A DNA stretch of 64,000 nucleotides from Aequorivita capsosiphonis DSM 23843. GTDB taxonomy: Bacteria > Bacteroidota > Bacteroidia > Flavobacteriales > Flavobacteriaceae. Shown here in pieces: positions 41,427-51,208 of the stretch. The notes under the pieces were generated by a model. It had not been told where the DNA came from, searched no databases, and saw nothing but the letters and a program-made list of their open reading frames with translations. Numbering within the stretch: the first letter of the stretch is position 1; every line of letters begins with the position of its first letter. Position numbers and translations under genes: made by a program. The stretch spans positions 21,940-85,939 of the forward strand of contig NZ_KE386850.1 of assembly GCF_000429125.1 (NCBI RefSeq), written 5' to 3'.

Positions 41427-43508
41427 GTGGTTAAGAAAATAAACAAAGATATACTCAAAAAAGCCTTCAAAACCCTCGTTACTGCAAAAGCAATGACAGA
41501 GGTTTATGAGGAAAACTTCAAGGCCGTTTCAAAATATGTTCATGCAACCTCGCGTGGGCACGAAGTGATACAGATTGCCGCTGGAATGCAGTTATTGCCC
41601 CAAGATTATGTATTCCCATATTATCGGGATGACTCAATCTTGCTATCAATCGGAATGACGCCTTATGAATTGATGCTACAGGTTTTAGCAAAAAAAGATG
41701 ATCCATTTTCTGGCGGACGTACCTATTATGCCCACGCCAGTTTGCGTGATGATGATAAACCAAAAATCCCACATCAAAGTTCTGCTACGGGAATGCAAGC
41801 GATTCCTGCAACTGGTGTTGCACTAGGGTTTTGGTATAAAGAATCCCTCGACTCCGCTCAGGAACCGGTGTCCGAGCGGAGCCGAGGACACGAAGCACCA
41901 ATTGTAGTTTGCTCCCTTGGTGACGCCTCCGTTACCGAAGGAGAGGTTGCTGAAGCCTTTCAAATGGCGGTTTTAAAGAAATTGCCAATACTTTATTTAG
42001 TTCAGGATAACGGGTGGGATATTTCTGCAAATGCAGCTGAAACCCGAGCTCAAGATGCTTTTGAATACGCAGAAGGTTTTAAGGGATTGGAAGCGGTGAC
42101 TATTGATGGAACCGATTTTGAAGAAAGTTATAACACGCTTCAAGATGTGATTTCAAAAATACGAACTGAACGTAGACCCTTTTTGGTACACGCAAAAGTT
42201 CCGTTGTTGAACCATCATACCTCTGGAGTTAGAATGGAGTTTTATCGCGATGATTTAGAGGAGGCTAAAAGTCGCGATCCATATCCAAAGTTGAAGAAAC
42301 TACTACTGGATAATGGATTTAAAGAGAAGGAACTCGGGGAAATCGAAACTGAAATTGAAATTGAAATCGAAAACTCACTCAAGCGCGCGTTTGAAGCTGA
42401 AGATCCGAAGCCTGAAGATTTATTTACGCACGATTTTGCTCCAACGGAAATAACCGAAGAAGTTGGTGAGAGAAGTCCAGCTGGAGCCGAAAAAGTGGTA
42501 ATGGTAGATTGTGCGCTATCTGCTGTTGAGGAAATTATGCGGAAGCATCCGGAAGCTCTTTTATACGGGCAGGACGTGGGACGAAGATTGGGTGGAGTTT
42601 TCCGAGAGGCCGCAACTTTAGCTGAAAAATTTGGCGATAACCGCGTTTTTAATACGCCAATCCAAGAAGCATTTATCGTAGGAAGTACCGTTGGAATGAG
42701 TGCTGTAGGTCTAAAACCTTTTGTTGAGGTTCAATTTGCCGATTATATTTGGCCCGGACTCAATCAACTTTTTACAGAGGTTTCACGAAGCTGTTATCTC
42801 TCTGAAGGAAAATGGCCAGTCTCCATGGTTTTGCGTGTGCCAATCGGTGCGTATGGCAGCGGAGGACCTTATCATTCATCTTCGGTTGAAAGTATAGTCA
42901 CGAATATTCGTGGACTCAAGATTGCGTATCCCAGTAACGGAGCCGATTTAAAAGGTTTGCTAAAGGCAGCCTACTACGACCCCAACCCTGTTGTGATTTT
43001 TGAACATAAAGGTCTTTATTGGAGCAAAGTAAAAGGAACCAAAGGTGCAACATCCGTAATGCCTGCGGAAGATTATATTTTGCCTTTTGGAAAAGCTTGG
43101 GTTTTACAAGAAATCTGGAAAAAGGAAGAGGAGGAAACGCTTTCTATTATCACTTACGGAATGGGCGTGCATTGGGCGATGAATGCTTCCGAAGAACTTG
43201 GAATGCAAGATAAAATTGAGGTTGTTGATCTTAGAACACTTCATCCGTTAGATTATGAAACGGTTTTTAAATCGGTTAAAAAATGTGGAAAATGTTTGGT
43301 TGTGACTGAGGAACCTTCTGAAAATGGATTTAGTAGAGGGCTTCAGGGCAGAATTCAAGAAGAGTGTTTCCAGCAGTTGGATGCACCAGTAATGCTGATT
43401 GGTTCTGAGAATATGCCTGCAATTCCATTGAATTCAACTTTGGAGGAGACTATGATTCCTTCAACCGAAAAAGTTAGGCAGAAGATCAAACAATTACTAG
43501 ATTATTAG
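41427..43508 (+). CDS. Fused E1 (alpha-beta) of branched-chain-type 2-oxoacid dehydrogenase
   Basis: Thiamine diphosphate-dependent decarboxylation of a 2-oxo acid. I choose GTG 41427 (VVKKINKDILKKAF), since homologues begin with a similar KKI-type segment and the more upstream TTG lies inside a hairpin. About 693 aa. Alpha half: FPYYRDDSILLSIGMTPYEL, TPP motif GDASVTEGEVAEAF to QDN; beta half from about 365: VGRRLGGVFREA, FVEVQFADYIWPGLNQ, PIGAYGSGGPYHSSS. Two foreign-looking inserts are visible: SLDSAQEPVSERSRGHE (about 139-155) encoded by a palindrome, and ETEIEIEIENS (about 308-318) encoded by GAAATC-like repeats. Both keep frame. Confidence 0.9.
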   Translation: MVKKINKDILKKAFKTLVTAKAMTEVYEENFKAVSKYVHATSRGHEVIQIAAGMQLLPQDYVFPYYRDDSILLSIGMTPYELMLQVLAKKDDPFSGGRTYYAHASLRDDDKPKIPHQSSATGMQAIPATGVALGFWYKESLDSAQEPVSERSRGHEAPIVVCSLGDASVTEGEVAEAFQMAVLKKLPILYLVQDNGWDISANAAETRAQDAFEYAEGFKGLEAVTIDGTDFEESYNTLQDVISKIRTERRPFLVHAKVPLLNHHTSGVRMEFYRDDLEEAKSRDPYPKLKKLLLDNGFKEKELGEIETEIEIEIENSLKRAFEAEDPKPEDLFTHDFAPTEITEEVGERSPAGAEKVVMVDCALSAVEEIMRKHPEALLYGQDVGRRLGGVFREAATLAEKFGDNRVFNTPIQEAFIVGSTVGMSAVGLKPFVEVQFADYIWPGLNQLFTEVSRSCYLSEGKWPVSMVLRVPIGAYGSGGPYHSSSVESIVTNIRGLKIAYPSNGADLKGLLKAAYYDPNPVVIFEHKGLYWSKVKGTKGATSVMPAEDYILPFGKAWVLQEIWKKEEEETLSIITYGMGVHWAMNASEELGMQDKIEVVDLRTLHPLDYETVFKSVKKCGKCLVVTEEPSENGFSRGLQGRIQEECFQQLDAPVMLIGSENMPAIPLNSTLEETMIPSTEKVRQKIKQLLDY
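41846..41887. repeat. Palindromic element inserted within the E1 gene
   Basis: cctcgactccgctc (41846-41859) and gagcggagccgagg (41874-41887) pair with a single mismatch around a 14-nt loop. The encoded DSAQEPVSERSRGHE separates FWYKE from APIVVCSLGD, which should be adjacent in E1 proteins. Confidence 0.8.
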
Positions 43509-43526
43509 TTTTTGTATCTTCGGGCT

Positions 43527-45146
43527 GTGCGTGATTACAAATTTTACATATCATTTGTACTTTTATTCGGATACCATTTTGGCTTTTCGCAGGAAAAAGT
43601 TTCGATACTGGTAGATAGTTTGGCCAAGGTTTCATCGCCTGCCGCAAAATCTGTTTTAAGCCTTAAAGTTGCTTCAGCCCTGGCGGACGAAGATTGGGAA
43701 CGCGCCCGGTATTATATGGACATTGCAAAGGAAAATGTAATGGCGGCCAATTCGCCACAGGTTTTGGCGGATTTTTATAAAACCGTGGGCGGTATTTATT
43801 CCGATAAGGATGCTTTGGATATTGCTTTGGAAAATTACCTGAAAGCCTATTCATTTTATGAAAATCGAGCTCCTTCCGAAAAATTCAAATTGGAAAATAA
43901 CTTGGCCATCGTTTACGCCCGCACGGGCAATCAAGAAAAGGCACTTCAATTTTTCAAAAAAGTTTACCAATACCAGCAAAAACTAAACGATACGTTAAAC
44001 CTTGCCTCTATTTTGAACAATATGGGAAGGATTTGGCTGGATAAAAACGTAGATTCCTCGCTTTTTTATTTCAAGAAATCACTTCGTTTGGCGAAAGAAA
44101 TAGATAATCAAAATTTGAAATTTTTCCTCTATACGAATTTGGGAAAGGGATATATACAAAAAAGGGATTTTGAAAACGCCAGAAAACACTACAACTTGGC
44201 TATTTCAACAATTACTCCCGCCACTGATGAGGCCGACGAGGCTTGGATTTATGATGAATTTTCAGAATTTTATTTAAATCGGGGAATTCCCGATTCGGCC
44301 AGCTATTATTCTGAAATGGCGGTAACGCTTTTAGATAGTGTTGCTCCTTTTGGTTTTGAGCAATATCGAGCGGTGGGCCTTCTCTATAAATCATTTTTGG
44401 CGCAGGGTGAATATGAAAAGGCATCAAAATATTTTGAGAAATACACCAATATTTCAGATACTTTGAACCTTGAGGATAAGCGTGTAAATGTTGAAAAATT
44501 ACTTATTGGTGAAGAATATCGGAACAAAGAAAAAATAAAAGAATTAGAGGAAAGCAAAAAGCAATCTCGGAATTATATAATTTTTCTGGTACTTCTCGCA
44601 ATCCTATTAATTTTAGGAATGATGTTGTATCGTTTTCGAAATAAGTTAAACCGCGCAGCGCTCGAAAAGCAATTGGCCACAGCGAAACAAAAGGAACTCA
44701 ACACTAACCTAGAGTTGAAAAACAAGGAATTGATTGGCAAGGCGATGATAGAGATGCACCGCACCGAAATAATCGAAGAAATTCTGAATGACTTAAAAGA
44801 AATAAAACTTAAAGCGGCTAAGAAGGAAACCCAAAACGCCATAGACTATATTGCCAAACGCCTGAAACGAGATACTTCAAGCAATGTTTGGGAAGAATTT
44901 GAACTTCGCTTTGAACAAGTACATGAATCGTTTTACAAAAATCTTACAACAAAACATCCAGATTTAACTTCGCGCGACAAACGGTTATGTGCTCTTTTAA
45001 AACTTAATCTTACTTCAAAAGAAATTTCACAAATAACGGGACAGTCTTCAAAATCTGTGGAAAATGCGCGTACACGACTTCGGAAAAAGCTAGATATTAC
45101 CAATTCTCATACAGATTTGTCTGCATATTTATCTAGCTTCGGATAA
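43527..45146 (+). CDS. TPR sensor with membrane helix and LuxR-type HTH
   Basis: About 539 aa. The start is probably GTG 43527 (MRDYKFYISFVLLF..., a signal peptide/anchor), just after a TATCTTCG -7-like box at 43515. TPR-like repeats fill residues 40-330 (IYSDKDALDIALENYLKAY and similar). A transmembrane helix (IIFLVLLAILLILGMMLYRF) lies near 350-370, then a coiled coil, and a C-terminal DNA-binding helix-turn-helix (LTSKEISQITGQSSKSVENAR, shown here in part as EISQITGQSSKSVENA). This is a common Bacteroidetes architecture for envelope-linked regulation; the target is unknown. It follows E1 by 18 nt. Confidence 0.82.
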   Translation: MRDYKFYISFVLLFGYHFGFSQEKVSILVDSLAKVSSPAAKSVLSLKVASALADEDWERARYYMDIAKENVMAANSPQVLADFYKTVGGIYSDKDALDIALENYLKAYSFYENRAPSEKFKLENNLAIVYARTGNQEKALQFFKKVYQYQQKLNDTLNLASILNNMGRIWLDKNVDSSLFYFKKSLRLAKEIDNQNLKFFLYTNLGKGYIQKRDFENARKHYNLAISTITPATDEADEAWIYDEFSEFYLNRGIPDSASYYSEMAVTLLDSVAPFGFEQYRAVGLLYKSFLAQGEYEKASKYFEKYTNISDTLNLEDKRVNVEKLLIGEEYRNKEKIKELEESKKQSRNYIIFLVLLAILLILGMMLYRFRNKLNRAALEKQLATAKQKELNTNLELKNKELIGKAMIEMHRTEIIEEILNDLKEIKLKAAKKETQNAIDYIAKRLKRDTSSNVWEEFELRFEQVHESFYKNLTTKHPDLTSRDKRLCALLKLNLTSKEISQITGQSSKSVENARTRLRKKLDITNSHTDLSAYLSSFG

Positions 45147-45245
45147 TTTGATTTCCATTCTTTTTCAAACATTTTGATATTTAAATATCTTAAAAACAAT
45201 CATTTAAAATAAATTGAGTGGTAATGCTATGGTTGTTTATTTGGG

Positions 45246-45455
45246 TTGAGTGTTTTTGATAGGGTGAAAAATTATACACAACAAAAACTAGACAATACTT
45301 TTGAAAAAGTTTTTAATCCGAAACCTGTAATGAAAAACAAATCAAAACAAAAATCAACCTTGGAAAAAATGTTGGAAAATAATTCTGACAAAAAGAACGC
45401 CCTCAAAAAAATTATTAAGGAATTGGATAAAAGCAAAAACACAAACAATAATTAA
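45246..45455 (+). CDS. Small Lys/Asn-rich hypothetical protein
   Basis: A 69-aa reading from a TTG start: MSVFDRVKNYTQQKLDNTF then Lys-rich KNKSKQKSTLEKMLENN and KKIIKELDKSK. No domain recognised; it could be an amphipathic helical protein. It occupies the gap between the regulator and the T9SS cargo gene. An internal ATG (45330) would give 41 aa. Coding status is uncertain, and it might belong to the leader of the next gene, which starts 17 nt downstream. Confidence 0.35.
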   Translation: MSVFDRVKNYTQQKLDNTFEKVFNPKPVMKNKSKQKSTLEKMLENNSDKKNALKKIIKELDKSKNTNNN

Positions 45456-45472
45456 AACTAAAAACACTCATT

Positions 45473-47074
45473 ATGAAAAAACTATTTACAATTATTTGCT
45501 TTTTAACTGTGTTCATCGCAAATGCGCAATGGACCACAGACACTGATGCCAACACACTTGTAGCAGAATCTGGTGAACTCGATGTGCAGGCAAAAGGAAC
45601 TTCTGACGGACAAACCTATGTGGTTTTTTGGAAAAATGTGGGAGCTCCTAACAATATTGAACTCCGTTTACAAATCATGGATACCGATGGCAACCAAAAA
45701 TTGGGAGCTGACGGAATGCTTGTAAGCGATCAGTTACCAATGAGTTCATTTACTGTAATTATGAATACTGTCGTGGATACTTCAGACAATCTTTACATTG
45801 GCGTTACGGGAACGGGCGATTTTTCAGCCTATGCATTCAAACTGGATACTAATGGTAATCATTTATGGGGTGCAAATGGTGTGAGTTTGGGTTCTGGCGT
45901 TCCGGTGTCCATTTTGCCATTGTCCTCGGGAGATGCTATTGTATCCTGGCGCGATTCGGGACCAGCCGTTATGCAAAAATTTGATGCCAGTGGAAACCCT
46001 GTTTGGCCCAGTACAAAAACGATTGGCACCAGTAATTCTCAAGTTGCCAATCTTTTTGAATTGTCCAACGGTGATTATGAAGTGGTCTTTCATAGTCTTT
46101 TAAGTGGCGTAAACTCAAACTTGTATGCCCAACGGTATGACGCAGATGGTGACCCAGTATGGTCAAATGCCGTACAACTTGCAAATGGACTCACTGCATT
46201 TAACCGCTCTTATCCAGGTGTTCAGGATGGCGATGTGGTCTATATGGGCTATTTTTCCGCGGCAAACAATCGCTTTGATTCCTACTTACAGCGCATAGAT
46301 CCAGACGGAACGTTGCCTTGGGGCATAAGCGGTTCAGACTTCGATACAAATCAGACCGATTATGAAATGGAAACTGAGATTGCTTTTCAATCGGGTTCAG
46401 ACTATGTTTGGTCAATTTCCACATATAGAGATCCTTCACAAAATGAGCGCGGGGAATATGTCCAAAAATTTGATAAGGAAACGGGTGCACGTGAATTGAC
46501 GGAAAACGCTAAGATGGTATTTCCTATTGGTTCTGATAAATCACATGCGGGGTCACTTCGCCTAAGAAACAGCAATCCACTTTTCTTGATGGAAGAAGGG
46601 GAAAACAACGGAGTTTCGCCAACTACCCTAAATGCTGTTTATCTTGATGAAAATGGCGATTTTGCTTGGACAGAAGAAACCCGTCCAATGGCTACTTTTG
46701 CAGCTGACAAGGCACGCGTTAATTTTACCCAAGAAGGAAATATGCAAAACGTAGCAGTTTTTGCTGAAGATAAAGGAAACGGCATGAAAATCTATGCCCA
46801 AAATATTATAGATGATACCGCTGGGATTGAAGAATATTCAGACGTTTCATTAAATTTTATAAATCCTATGGAAGATGAAATGATTTTGAAAAGCAATTCA
46901 GCAATCGATTCAATTACAATTTTCAATGTTTTGGGGCAACAACTATTCAATTCAAAATACAATGGTGAAAACTCAATAAAAATCAATACGCAAAACTGGA
47001 ATTCTGGAATTTATTTTATGAATGTTTCCACAAGTCAAGGAATGAAAACAGGAATAAAGCTGCTTAAAAAATAA
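45473..47074 (+). CDS. Secreted protein with T9SS C-terminal sorting domain
   Basis: A 533-aa exported protein: Sec signal peptide MKKLFTIICFLTVFIANAQW, a large beta-rich middle with repeated 'DTDGN / DANGNHLWGA' strands reminiscent of beta-propellers, and a type A C-terminal signal for the type IX secretion system (from about residue 455: DSITIFNVLGQQLF, WNSGIYFMNV, final IKLLKK). It is therefore expected at the cell surface or in the medium. The preceding gene ends 17 nt before. No enzymatic motif is visible; adhesin or binding function would fit. Confidence 0.85.
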   Translation: MKKLFTIICFLTVFIANAQWTTDTDANTLVAESGELDVQAKGTSDGQTYVVFWKNVGAPNNIELRLQIMDTDGNQKLGADGMLVSDQLPMSSFTVIMNTVVDTSDNLYIGVTGTGDFSAYAFKLDTNGNHLWGANGVSLGSGVPVSILPLSSGDAIVSWRDSGPAVMQKFDASGNPVWPSTKTIGTSNSQVANLFELSNGDYEVVFHSLLSGVNSNLYAQRYDADGDPVWSNAVQLANGLTAFNRSYPGVQDGDVVYMGYFSAANNRFDSYLQRIDPDGTLPWGISGSDFDTNQTDYEMETEIAFQSGSDYVWSISTYRDPSQNERGEYVQKFDKETGARELTENAKMVFPIGSDKSHAGSLRLRNSNPLFLMEEGENNGVSPTTLNAVYLDENGDFAWTEETRPMATFAADKARVNFTQEGNMQNVAVFAEDKGNGMKIYAQNIIDDTAGIEEYSDVSLNFINPMEDEMILKSNSAIDSITIFNVLGQQLFNSKYNGENSIKINTQNWNSGIYFMNVSTSQGMKTGIKLLKK

Positions 47075-47249
47075 GCTTATATTTATCTCCAATTGCTGAA
47101 AGTGTCCTCCTATAACAAGGAAGACACTTTTTATTTACAACGTCTTGAAAAAATATTTATTTATTAATTTCTTTCCCTATGGCAAGAAGATACTTATGAT
47201 TTTACCGTAATTTTATTTTCATAATCAACATCTTAAAAATTCAATCATT

Positions 47250-47687
47250 ATGAAAACTGTAAACCCATATTTAATGTTTAATGGCAATTGCGAGGAAGCA
47301 TTTAATTTTTATAAATCTGTTTTTGGCGGTGAGTTCGCTCATTTAGGACGTTTTTCTGATATTCCTGAGAATGAAGAAATGGAGTCAATGCCCAAAGAAG
47401 AAGGTAATAGAGTTATGCACGTTAGTTTGCCAATTAGTAAAGAAACAGTTTTGATGGGTAGCGACTCCCATCCAAAGATGGGTAACGTAACTTCTGGCTC
47501 AAATATGTCTATTGCCATTGGTGCCGATAGTAAAAAAGAAGCTGATCAGTTGTTTAACGGACTTTCAAAAGACGGCAAAATAACGATGCCTATTGCAGAT
47601 ACTTTTTGGGGCGATTATTTTGGAATGTTTACAGACAAATTTGGTTTTGAGTGGATGGTGAGTTTTGATAAAAGTAAAAATATGTAA
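47250..47687 (+). CDS. VOC-family protein (PhnB-like)
   Basis: A 145-aa protein of the vicinal-oxygen-chelate fold, in the DUF1795-free 'PhnB/3-dmu-9_3-mt' group: MKTVNPYLMFNGNCEEAFNFYKSVFGGE at the start (two segments) and the pair ADTFWGDYFGMFTDKFGFEWMVSF near the end (two segments). The family includes glyoxalase-like and antibiotic-binding proteins; no particular substrate is suggested here. It is preceded by a 175-nt gap and has no operon partners. The start ATG follows aaaattcaatcatt without a Shine-Dalgarno site. Confidence 0.88.
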   Translation: MKTVNPYLMFNGNCEEAFNFYKSVFGGEFAHLGRFSDIPENEEMESMPKEEGNRVMHVSLPISKETVLMGSDSHPKMGNVTSGSNMSIAIGADSKKEADQLFNGLSKDGKITMPIADTFWGDYFGMFTDKFGFEWMVSFDKSKNM

Positions 47688-47778
47688 AAGGATGTGGAAT
47701 ATATAGGGGGTTGGCAACAACTATAAATGCATACTTTGAAAAAAGGAAACATAATATTTTATATCTTTTGAGATAGTA

Positions 47779-48828
47779 ATGAAGAAAATCACCGCATTCA
47801 TTTTTTGCTTTATAGCACTTTGTGTTCTTCAGTCCTGCAAGCAAAGTGAAGCAAAAAGTGTTTCCTTCTATCATTGGAAAACTAAATACTCCATTGCGGA
47901 ACCTGAACGGGATTTGTTGAAAAAAGCTAATTCTGAAAAGCTATATCTACGATTTTTCGATTTAGTTTATAGTCAGGAAGAAAATCGAGTTTTGCCAACT
48001 GCTACGCTTCAAGTGCCAAGAGTTGATTCCATCTTGACCTTGCAAGTAGTTCCTGTTATTTATATTACGAATGAGGTTTTTCAGAAAGAAACGAAACCTT
48101 CCCAACTTAAATTCATTGCAGATCAAACCTTGCGCAAAATACTTCGACTTAAAGAGAAGCATTTTAAGAAAAACACAAATTTTCCAGAAATTCAGATTGA
48201 TTGTGATTGGACAGTAAGTACGAGAGAAGCGTATTTCACTTTTTTAGAAGAATTGCAAAAGAGTGAATTGCTGAGTCAATTCGAAAGAAATCCCATTAAA
48301 TTTTCTGCCACCATTAGGCTTCATCAAGTGAAATTTCCTGAAAAAACGGGAGTTCCACCAGTAGATAAGGCTACGATTATGTTTTACAATGTTGGTGATT
48401 TAGGCTCAATAGAAGAAACCAACTCTATTTTAAATATCGAAAAAACTTCTTCATACCTATCCAGACTGCACAAATATCCGCTGGAATACAACGTGGCTTT
48501 ACCCATTTTTGGTTGGGGCGTACTGTATCGCGATAATCAATTGGTTGGAATTTTATCTGATATAGACGAAAAACAACTCACTGAGAATTTTACAGTTTCA
48601 GATAAAGAAAATTGGTTTGTAGCAACAACTAACACTTATTTAAATGGAAGTTTTGTTTATAAAGGAGATGAGCTACGAAAGGAAAACGTCACGTTATCAG
48701 ACTTTAAAAAGCTTCAGAAAATGGTTTCTAAAGCTGCGGGTCGAGAATATTCTGTAATTTTATATCATATAAATTCCGCCACCCTTCAAAATTTAGATAT
48801 AAATGAACTTTTGGAAACCATACGCTAG
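47779..48828 (+). CDS. Lipoprotein of unknown function, possible TIM-barrel
   Basis: A 349-aa lipoprotein: the signal peptide ends CVLQSCKQ (lipobox Cys near 19). Regions such as EIQIDCDWTVSTREAYFTFLEEL (here seen as IQIDCDWTVST) and FSATIRLHQVKFPE, VALPIFGWGVLYR resemble strands of glycosidase-like (alpha/beta)8 barrels, with DCDWT where an acidic centre might be. No named family can be confirmed; DUF3142 is a possible relation. It overlaps the next gene by 26 nt, so the two form a coupled pair. A TATCTTTTG-like box lies 16 nt before the start. Confidence 0.7.
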   Translation: MKKITAFIFCFIALCVLQSCKQSEAKSVSFYHWKTKYSIAEPERDLLKKANSEKLYLRFFDLVYSQEENRVLPTATLQVPRVDSILTLQVVPVIYITNEVFQKETKPSQLKFIADQTLRKILRLKEKHFKKNTNFPEIQIDCDWTVSTREAYFTFLEELQKSELLSQFERNPIKFSATIRLHQVKFPEKTGVPPVDKATIMFYNVGDLGSIEETNSILNIEKTSSYLSRLHKYPLEYNVALPIFGWGVLYRDNQLVGILSDIDEKQLTENFTVSDKENWFVATTNTYLNGSFVYKGDELRKENVTLSDFKKLQKMVSKAAGREYSVILYHINSATLQNLDINELLETIR

Positions 48829-51175
48829 TCTTATTTTATTTGCCACTGCAATCTCTTTCGGTGCTGAAAAACCTAATGTTTTTTGTGGTTATGCTCCGGA
48901 ATATGAAGATCTTTATTATCCCATAATTGATCAGAAGATAGTAGGCGACCCGTCGCTTTATCCGTTTTTAAACTGTCCTTGGAGCACGTTTTGTGAAAGC
49001 CCCGGAACCTTAACGGCTACTCAGGAAAATCTGGAAGATTGGCGTAAGTTCTTCGGAAAAAATTTAAGTGAAGAAGTTCTTTATCAGCTTATTTATAAAG
49101 AAACTCCGGATTGGTATCAAAAGCTTGATGACAATGAATCTAATGTTGCTGGTGGAATATTGGCAAATAAAATCAATAAAAATCTTCAGAAACCATTTGC
49201 TAAATATATGTTGTTAGCAAAACAATGTGAAGGGATAAGTAGTAACAAAAGCGGTGGAAATGGCTGGTATCAAGGAGAGGAGAATGATGGTTATGACAAG
49301 AAACCTGAGTTATTGGAACTTGCATTAGAGCGCTATAAAGTTGAAACCAACCCTTTTTTAAAAAATAGATACGGCTATCAAATCGTTCGCTTGGCGCATT
49401 ATTTAGGAGAAAATAAAGCGGCATTAACCTATTTCGATAATTTCCTCCAACTCGATTCAAAAACTCCTTATGTCTATTATCTCGCACTGGAACAGCGTTC
49501 AGGCGCTGCTTATAACTTAAAAGACCTTAAGGAAGCGACGAAAGGTTTTTTAAAAGTTTATACAAAAGTTCCATCGCGTCGCGAAAGTTGCGCCCTAAGT
49601 TTGAGATATATGGATTGGTCCGATCCTCAATTGAGCGATAATTTTTTTGCTGATAATGGATATGCCGATTTGGAATCTTTTTTCAAATCCTATTATTTCA
49701 ACGGCAGTGTTTCTCGAGAGATGCAGAAGCTGCAAGATAGAAACCCAAATTCTCCATATCTGGAAGTGCTTGCAATACGAGAAGTTGACAAACTACAGAA
49801 TACTTTATTCAATGATCATTACAACGGATGGACTGGACATTCTGAAAAGGATAAATCAGATAATTCCCAAACTTTGCAAACCCTTCAGAAAATTGCAAAA
49901 TTACAAGTTGAAAATAAAGATGTTGAAAGAAAAGATTTCTGGAGAATTGTGCTTTCATCGACATATTTGAAAAATGATGATTATAAAAATGCCACATTAT
50001 ATGCTTCTGAAATTTCCAAGAAAAGTGAAATGTACGTCCAAGCTAAACTTTTGGCTTCTTCCATTGAGATTCTGCAATTAAACTCTATTGACAGGCGAGA
50101 AATCGGAAAGCTATTTAAACAATTGAAGTCAGACAAACAACTTCACGAATCACGGCCTTTGACAGCGTTTTTCTTCAATTCTATTTCAGATTTATACAAG
50201 AAGAACGACAACTTGGTTGTTTCGCTTTTGGGTAGTATGAATTATGGCGGAGAAAGCTATCAATACTCTTGGAAACAGGCGAAAACTGACTTGGGAAACC
50301 ATTATAAATTGCATTATAAAAATGAATTTGTTGAAGATGATATTATTAACAAACTTCAAGACTTTATTGATCTTCCCAATAAAACTGATTATGAAAAACT
50401 AATAGTTTCTAAACTTCAGAGCAGTCCGAAGGACTATGTAAATGAACTTCGGGGTACCTGGTATTTTCAGCAAGACCAATTGGATGAAGCGATTTTCTAT
50501 TTTAAAAAGATTGAGAACCCAAGCATTTTTTATAGAGAGGATATTAGACCAGAATTATTCGCTGGAGCTATTCGAGAATATTTCGACACTCCTTTTATTC
50601 AACAGTCAGATAAAATGTATTTAAAATATAAAGGTCTTTTTTCTGATGATATATCAAAGGTTGAACGGGATGAAACCTATCCAGACAATAAACTGAAGCT
50701 GGCTCAAACTTTTAAAAAGCTAGAGGAATTGGCAATAAGTAATCCAGAGAATGCTGCCGACTATTTCTATATGCTTGGAAATGCTTGGTATAATACAAGT
50801 GACCACGGTTGGTTTTTGAATGCGTTGCAATATTTAGGAAATAATGAACGCAATCACGTTTTGAACTATGATTATTATTCCGAAGGAGAGCAGAAAGGTG
50901 ATCATTCAGAATTTGTGAGGAATGCCACAAAATACTTTGAGAGGGCCGTAGATGCTGAGGGTAGTAAAGAAACAAAAGCTAAAGCCATCTTTATGCTGGC
51001 CAAAACCAATTATTGCTTTACGCAGGAAAGAAACGCAGATTATAAATATAGAGTAGAGGTTTGCGGCGATCATAAGAATTATTTCGAAACTCTCCATACT
51101 GATTATTCCGATACGGCTTTTGAAGCACAAGTGATTCGGGAATGCAGTTGGTATAGGAGTTTTATGGAAATGTAA
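48803..51175 (+). CDS. Large exported TPR-like protein of unknown function
   Basis: 790 aa with a cleavable signal peptide (MNFWKPYASLILFATAISFGAE). The N-terminal part contains several Cys (FCGYAPEYEDLYYP, CPWSTFC, LAKQCEG). The rest is helical with TPR/SEL1-like patterns: LTYFDNFLQLDSKTPYVYYLALEQ (in part), QDQLDEAIFYFKKI near 560 and ATKYFERAVDAEGSKETKAKA near 712. It ends ECSWYRSFMEM. It overlaps the upstream lipoprotein gene by 26 nt. The pair may form an envelope complex; I do not recognise its role. Confidence 0.72.
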   Translation: MNFWKPYASLILFATAISFGAEKPNVFCGYAPEYEDLYYPIIDQKIVGDPSLYPFLNCPWSTFCESPGTLTATQENLEDWRKFFGKNLSEEVLYQLIYKETPDWYQKLDDNESNVAGGILANKINKNLQKPFAKYMLLAKQCEGISSNKSGGNGWYQGEENDGYDKKPELLELALERYKVETNPFLKNRYGYQIVRLAHYLGENKAALTYFDNFLQLDSKTPYVYYLALEQRSGAAYNLKDLKEATKGFLKVYTKVPSRRESCALSLRYMDWSDPQLSDNFFADNGYADLESFFKSYYFNGSVSREMQKLQDRNPNSPYLEVLAIREVDKLQNTLFNDHYNGWTGHSEKDKSDNSQTLQTLQKIAKLQVENKDVERKDFWRIVLSSTYLKNDDYKNATLYASEISKKSEMYVQAKLLASSIEILQLNSIDRREIGKLFKQLKSDKQLHESRPLTAFFFNSISDLYKKNDNLVVSLLGSMNYGGESYQYSWKQAKTDLGNHYKLHYKNEFVEDDIINKLQDFIDLPNKTDYEKLIVSKLQSSPKDYVNELRGTWYFQQDQLDEAIFYFKKIENPSIFYREDIRPELFAGAIREYFDTPFIQQSDKMYLKYKGLFSDDISKVERDETYPDNKLKLAQTFKKLEELAISNPENAADYFYMLGNAWYNTSDHGWFLNALQYLGNNERNHVLNYDYYSEGEQKGDHSEFVRNATKYFERAVDAEGSKETKAKAIFMLAKTNYCFTQERNADYKYRVEVCGDHKNYFETLHTDYSDTAFEAQVIRECSWYRSFMEM

Positions 51176-51208
51176 GAACTCTCTGCCTCCAAAAAATAAT
51201 TTTGGGTT

